Below are positions 60,441 to 64,000 of a stretch of DNA of 64,000 nucleotides, piece after piece. The notes beneath the pieces are model-generated. The model did not search any database. It saw nothing but the letters and a program-made list of their open reading frames with translations, and was not told the DNA's origin. The stretch is from Roseibaca sp. Y0-43 (GTDB lineage: Bacteria > Pseudomonadota > Alphaproteobacteria > Rhodobacterales > Rhodobacteraceae). The position numbers and the translations under genes were made by a program. Position 1 is the stretch's first letter; every line of letters begins with the position of its first letter. Where the stretch lies: contig NZ_JAFMPR010000002.1 of assembly GCF_020667835.1 (NCBI RefSeq), positions 248,001-312,000 of the forward strand, given 5' to 3'.

Positions 60441-62723
60441 TTACGCTCCGTAAGGCACCCAGATCGTTTTGACCTGCACCATGGCCTCCAGCCAGTCACG
60501 CCCTTGGCCTTTGGGGGCGTTCCAGACCGGCTTCAAATTGCCCGCGCTCTCTGCCTCGACAATCTGCGCCACGGTGGGCTGCGCGCAGGCAATGGCCGCC
60601 ACATCGTCATGGCCCGCCAGCGCTTTCGCAAGCTCTGCCACCGGCCCGCTGACGATATTCACCACCCCGCCCGGCACATCGGATGCGCCCAGCATCGGCC
60701 CAAGTTCCAACGCTGCCAAGGGGTTGGCCTGCGAAGCCACGACCACCACGCGGTTGCCCATCGCAATCGCGGGCAGGATCAGCGACAGCGCGCCCAGAAG
60801 CGGCGCTTCCTCGGCGCAGATCAGGCCCATCACGCCGAAGGGCTCGCGCATGGCCAGCGTGACATGGGCGCTTTGGGTATTGTGCACCGCGCCCGACAGC
60901 TTGTCGGCCCAAGCGGCGTAATACATCACGCGGGCAATGCTTGCGTCGATCTCGTCCATCGGCACCAGTGCCGCCAGCCCGTCGCGGTGGTGGTCGAGCG
61001 TCTCGGCCAGGAAATACAGCACTTGCGCGCGCTGGTGGCCGCTCATCTTGCCCCAGCCGCTGGCCTTGTGGGCGGCTTCCACGGCGTTGCGGATATCCTT
61101 GCGGTTGCCCAAGGGCGCATGTCCCAGCCGTTTGGCCCCTGACAGAACCGACCAGCTTGCGCCGCCATCCGCGCGTTTCTGCGCGCCGCCGATATAGAGC
61201 TTGTGGGTCCGGTCCAGCCCATCGGGCGTGCCCTTGCCGGGGAGCGGGTCGATCACGCCGGGGGCCGCGCCCTGCACCGGGTCGCCCTTGCGCAGATAGG
61301 CCGCCATCCCCTCGCGCGCGCCCTCGCGCCCGAAGCCCGACGCGCGCATCCCGCCAAAGGGGGCGTTTGCGTCGAACATGTTGGTTGCGTTTATCCAGAC
61401 CACGCCCGCTTTGACTTGTGCTGCCAAGTCCATGGCAACAGTCAGGTTTTCCGACCAGATGCTGGCCGCCAGCCCGTAACGGGTGGCATTCGCCAGCTCT
61501 AACGCTTCGGGCGGCGTGCGGAAGGTCTGCAACGTGACCACGGGGCCAAAGATTTCCTCGGCAACACAGGGGTTTGCGGGCGACACTTCATCCAGCAGGA
61601 TCGGCGGGCAGAAGCAGCCCTCGGGGGCTGTACCCTCATGCACGACCGCACCCGCCGCAACCCCTTGGGCCACCAGATCGCGGATGCGCGCCAGTTGGGC
61701 CGGGCTGACGACTGCGCCAATGTCGGTCGATTTATCCAGCGGGTCGCCCACGCGCAGCGTTTTCATGCGCGAAATCAGGCGCTTGCGGAACGTCTCTGCC
61801 ACGCTTTCGGCCACCAAGATGCGGGTGCCAGCACAGCAAACTTCGCCCTGGTTGAACCAGACCGCATCGACCACCCCTTCAACGGCAGCGTCCAGATCGG
61901 CATCCGCCATCACGATGAAGGGCGATTTGCCGCCCAATTCCAGCGTCAGCGCCTTGCCAGAGCCGGCAGTCGCGCGGCGGATGACTTGGCCCACCTCGGT
62001 CGAGCCGGTGAAGGCGATCTTGTTCACATCCGGATGCGCGACCAGCGCCGCCCCCGTCGCGCCGTCGCCCGTCACGATATTCACCACGCCCGGCGGCACC
62101 CCTGCTTCAAGGCAAATCTCGGCGAACAAAAGCGCTGTCAACGGCGTGTCTTCGGCGGGTTTCAGCACGACGCTATTGCCCGCCGCCAAAGCGGGGGCCA
62201 CTTTCCACGCCAACATCAGCAGCGGAAAGTTCCACGGGATGATCTGGCCGCAAACGCCATGCGCGCGGGCACCAGGGAATTCATCGGACAGAAGCGTGGC
62301 CCAACCTGCGTGATGGTAGAAATGCCGCGCAACCAGCGGGATGTCGATGTCGCGGGTTTCCCGAATGGGTTTGCCATTGTCGAGCGTTTCCAGCACGGCG
62401 AACAGCCGCTCGCGTTTCTGGATTTGGCGCGCCAAGGCGTAAAGCACGCGGGCGCGCAGCGCGGGGTCAGCCTCCCACGCGGGTTGCGCCTTGCGTGCGG
62501 CCTGAACGGCGGCATCCACATCGGCGTCACTGGCTTGCGTGACCTGCGCCAGACCCTCGTCCCGCGCCGGGTCGCGCACGTCGAACAGCGTGCCCGGCGC
62601 GGTAAAATCACCGCCGATGAACAGGCCAAAGGGCGCGCGGGTCAGCCACTCGCGGGCGGCAGCGGCGCTTTCAGGGGCGGGACCATAGGCCATGGTTTCC
62701 AAAATCTCCGGTATCGACGGCAT
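60441..62723 (-). CDS. ALDH16-like two-domain aldehyde dehydrogenase
   Basis: 760 residues. The first about 480 residues are a complete ALDH: PWNFPLLML, LELGGKSPFIV with the Glu, and NQGEVCCAGTRI with the nucleophilic Cys near residue 295; EEIFGPV follows. The rest is a second ALDH-like domain (GLICAEEAPLLGALSLI, MGNRVVVVASQ, PGGVVNIVSG) shorter than a full ALDH and without a recognisable catalytic Cys loop. This fits ALDH16, whose bacterial form from Loktanella has an inactive second domain. It likely oxidises acetaldehyde from deoxyribose-5-phosphate because deoC precedes it by nine bases. Confidence 0.87.
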   Translation of the reverse strand: MPSIPEILETMAYGPAPESAAAAREWLTRAPFGLFIGGDFTAPGTLFDVRDPARDEGLAQVTQASDADVDAAVQAARKAQPAWEADPALRARVLYALARQIQKRERLFAVLETLDNGKPIRETRDIDIPLVARHFYHHAGWATLLSDEFPGARAHGVCGQIIPWNFPLLMLAWKVAPALAAGNSVVLKPAEDTPLTALLFAEICLEAGVPPGVVNIVTGDGATGAALVAHPDVNKIAFTGSTEVGQVIRRATAGSGKALTLELGGKSPFIVMADADLDAAVEGVVDAVWFNQGEVCCAGTRILVAESVAETFRKRLISRMKTLRVGDPLDKSTDIGAVVSPAQLARIRDLVAQGVAAGAVVHEGTAPEGCFCPPILLDEVSPANPCVAEEIFGPVVTLQTFRTPPEALELANATRYGLAASIWSENLTVAMDLAAQVKAGVVWINATNMFDANAPFGGMRASGFGREGAREGMAAYLRKGDPVQGAAPGVIDPLPGKGTPDGLDRTHKLYIGGAQKRADGGASWSVLSGAKRLGHAPLGNRKDIRNAVEAAHKASGWGKMSGHQRAQVLYFLAETLDHHRDGLAALVPMDEIDASIARVMYYAAWADKLSGAVHNTQSAHVTLAMREPFGVMGLICAEEAPLLGALSLILPAIAMGNRVVVVASQANPLAALELGPMLGASDVPGGVVNIVSGPVAELAKALAGHDDVAAIACAQPTVAQIVEAESAGNLKPVWNAPKGQGRDWLEAMVQVKTIWVPYGA

Positions 62724-62732
62724 GGTATCCTC

Positions 62733-63695
62733 TTAGGCCAGCGCGTGGCGGTGGCTGGCGGCGTAGCGGCCTGTGACATGGTGTTCCAACTGGCGCTCGA
62801 TATCCGCGAGCATCGAAGACGCGCCCAGACGGAACAGACCCGGTCGCAGCCAGTCGCGGCCCAGTTCCTCGGCCATCAGAACCTGCCAGTTCAGCGCGTC
62901 CTTGGCGGTTTTCATGCCGCCCGCAGGTTTGAACCCCACGATATTACCCGTGGCATCGCCATGGTCGCGGATCGCGCGGCACATGGTCAGGCCCACGGGC
63001 AAGGTGGCGTTCACGCCCTCTTTCCCGGTCGAGGTCTTGATGAAATCCGCCCCCGCCTGCATGGCGACCATGGAGGCCGCGTAGACATTCGTCAGCGTGC
63101 CCAGATCGCCGGTCGCAAGGATCGCTTTCATATGGGCCGCGCCGCAGGCCTCTTTCATGGCGGCAATCTCGTCATAAAGCGCCGACCAGTTGCCCCCCAG
63201 CACATGCGCGCGGGTGATGACGATGTCGATCTCTTCCGCGCCCTGCTCCACCGCGTAGCGAATTTCCGCCAAGCGCAGGTCCAGGGGCATCAGCCCCGCC
63301 GGAAAGCCCGTGGCGACAGAGGCCACGGGAATGCCCGTGCCATCCAACGCCTGCACCGCCGTTGCAACCATGGTGGGATAGACGCAAACCGCGCCCGTTC
63401 TGGGCATCTCCGCCAACCCCAACCCGGCCACGATATGATCGGCCAAGGGACGGCGCGCCTTGGCGCACAGGCGGCGCACGCGGTCGGGCGTGTCATCGCC
63501 CGCCAGCGTCGTCAGGTCCATGCAGGCAATCGCGTTCAAAAGCCACGCCGCCTGATGCGCGCCCTTGATCGAGCGACGCGCGACCAGCGACGCCGCGCGC
63601 CGCTCGGCGGCGGGGCGGTTGACGGCGCGAAAGGCGTCCGTGTTCAGCGTGGTGGCGGGGTTTTGCGGGTGGTCCATCTGGTGCCTGTCGGTCAT
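62733..63695 (-). CDS. deoC: Deoxyribose-phosphate aldolase
   Basis: About 320 residues. The Schiff-base Lys is in FIKTSTGKEG near residue 212, with VKPAGG-like GFKPAGGMKT supplying the proton-relay Lys, and DLTTLAGDDT near residue 58 with the first Asp. It splits deoxyribose-5-phosphate into glyceraldehyde-3-phosphate and acetaldehyde. This is the longer DeoC form. The start at 63695 is the probable one; a Met six codons later is possible. Directly upstream of the ALDH16-like gene. Confidence 0.93.
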   Translation of the reverse strand: MTDRHQMDHPQNPATTLNTDAFRAVNRPAAERRAASLVARRSIKGAHQAAWLLNAIACMDLTTLAGDDTPDRVRRLCAKARRPLADHIVAGLGLAEMPRTGAVCVYPTMVATAVQALDGTGIPVASVATGFPAGLMPLDLRLAEIRYAVEQGAEEIDIVITRAHVLGGNWSALYDEIAAMKEACGAAHMKAILATGDLGTLTNVYAASMVAMQAGADFIKTSTGKEGVNATLPVGLTMCRAIRDHGDATGNIVGFKPAGGMKTAKDALNWQVLMAEELGRDWLRPGLFRLGASSMLADIERQLEHHVTGRYAASHRHALA

Positions 63696-63853
63696 CTTTG
63701 CCCCACTATGGCCGCGCAGGCCAGCACGGGCAATGCCCATTTGCCCAAGCCCCGCGCTTGACCTTGCGCCAGCGTGCAACAGTTGACGTGGGCGCGCATT
63801 GGGCATATCCGACAACTGCGCTTGGGTTTCACCAGCCGCGAAGGGAATGGGCC

Positions 63854-64000
63854 ATGAACACATTGCCGAAATCGCTCAGCTTCAAGATGCCGGCAGAGGC
63901 GACGCCGACGGGTTTTCGTCCAGCACCGCAAAAGGTGCTTCTATCGGTCGACCGCCTGCGCAAGCATTTCACGGCGGGCGAAGCGCCGGCGGTGGAACGC
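63854..64000 (+). CDS. 5' end of an unidentified gene, possibly ABC transporter ATPase
   Basis: ATG at 63854 opens a frame running to the window end (49 codons): MNTLPKSLSFKMPAEA, then KVLLSVDRLRKHFTAGEAP. The L-x-V-x-x-L-x-K-x-F pattern is seen at the N-terminus of oligopeptide-type ABC ATPases before Walker A, which would be outside. AAGGGA lies before the ATG. Divergent from deoC across 158 bases. Product call is tentative. Confidence 0.45.
   Translation, partial: MNTLPKSLSFKMPAEATPTGFRPAPQKVLLSVDRLRKHFTAGEAPAVER

Overview
The window is GC-rich, densely coded chromosomal DNA from an alphaproteobacterium, most likely Rhodobacterales (Rhodobacteraceae, Roseobacter/Rhodobacter type). The placement rests on a trgAB tellurite-resistance pair, a GcrA cell-cycle regulator, two perfect CtrA-type boxes, a two-domain ALDH16-like aldehyde dehydrogenase, an IalB protein, DUF2948 next to murA, and a short SRP RNA. 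I saw no prophage, transposase, integrase, plasmid or CRISPR signal. No gap without a gene exceeds 300 bases.

Layout. 1-4 kb: end of a coiled-coil OmpA/peptidoglycan-binding protein, fliG, a very small cysteine-containing secreted protein, purB. 4-8.3 kb: an overlapping glycosyltransferase/polysaccharide deacetylase pair behind a CtrA-like box, then a SulP transporter and cytochrome b561. 8.3-13 kb: acpP, fabG, glycerate kinase, a DUF4189 protein and guaA. 13-18.9 kb: a complete branched-chain amino-acid-type ABC transporter followed by a MocA-like nucleotidyltransferase. 20.4-24.1 kb: form II coxSLM molybdenum hydroxylase. 24-31 kb: universal stress protein, FAH-family enzyme, YdcH, YeaQ-like protein, rlmN, ialB, asparaginase, metY. 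31-38.4 kb: a 907-residue GspL/PilM-to-PilP-like envelope protein, ispZ, trgBA, mltG, fabF. 38.5-43 kb: adenine deaminase, sulfotransferase, and a glycosyltransferase with an N-terminal MshEN-like domain behind a second CtrA-like box. 43-52.5 kb: recR-ybaB-dnaX, a catabolic hydrolase/dehydratase/dehalogenase group, hisD-DUF2948-murA. 52.5-53.6 kb: tRNA-Thr(GGT), a TetR regulator and the SRP RNA. 53.6-64 kb: gamma-glutamyltransferase, cytochrome c, ABC-2 permease, gcrA, an AraC-type regulator divergent from two secreted hydrolases, the ALDH16-like gene, deoC and the start of one more gene.

How they fit together. Most genes are housekeeping (purine, fatty acid, histidine, peptidoglycan, DNA replication/repair). 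The less ordinary content concerns the cell surface and its control. Two GT2 genes 37 kb apart each have a full TTAA-N7-TTAAC box upstream, and these are the only two I found by eye. One of those glycosyltransferases carries two tandem 24-residue motifs with a 5-residue spacer, the layout of the MshEN cyclic-di-GMP domain. Other points are three CCGGTTT boxes at exact 21-bp steps between an AraC-type regulator and its divergent hydrolase gene, a short dispersed motif at three intergenic sites, and the large GspL/PilM-TM-PilP-like protein without visible secretion partners. All homology calls are by eye from motifs and family knowledge; no database search was run.
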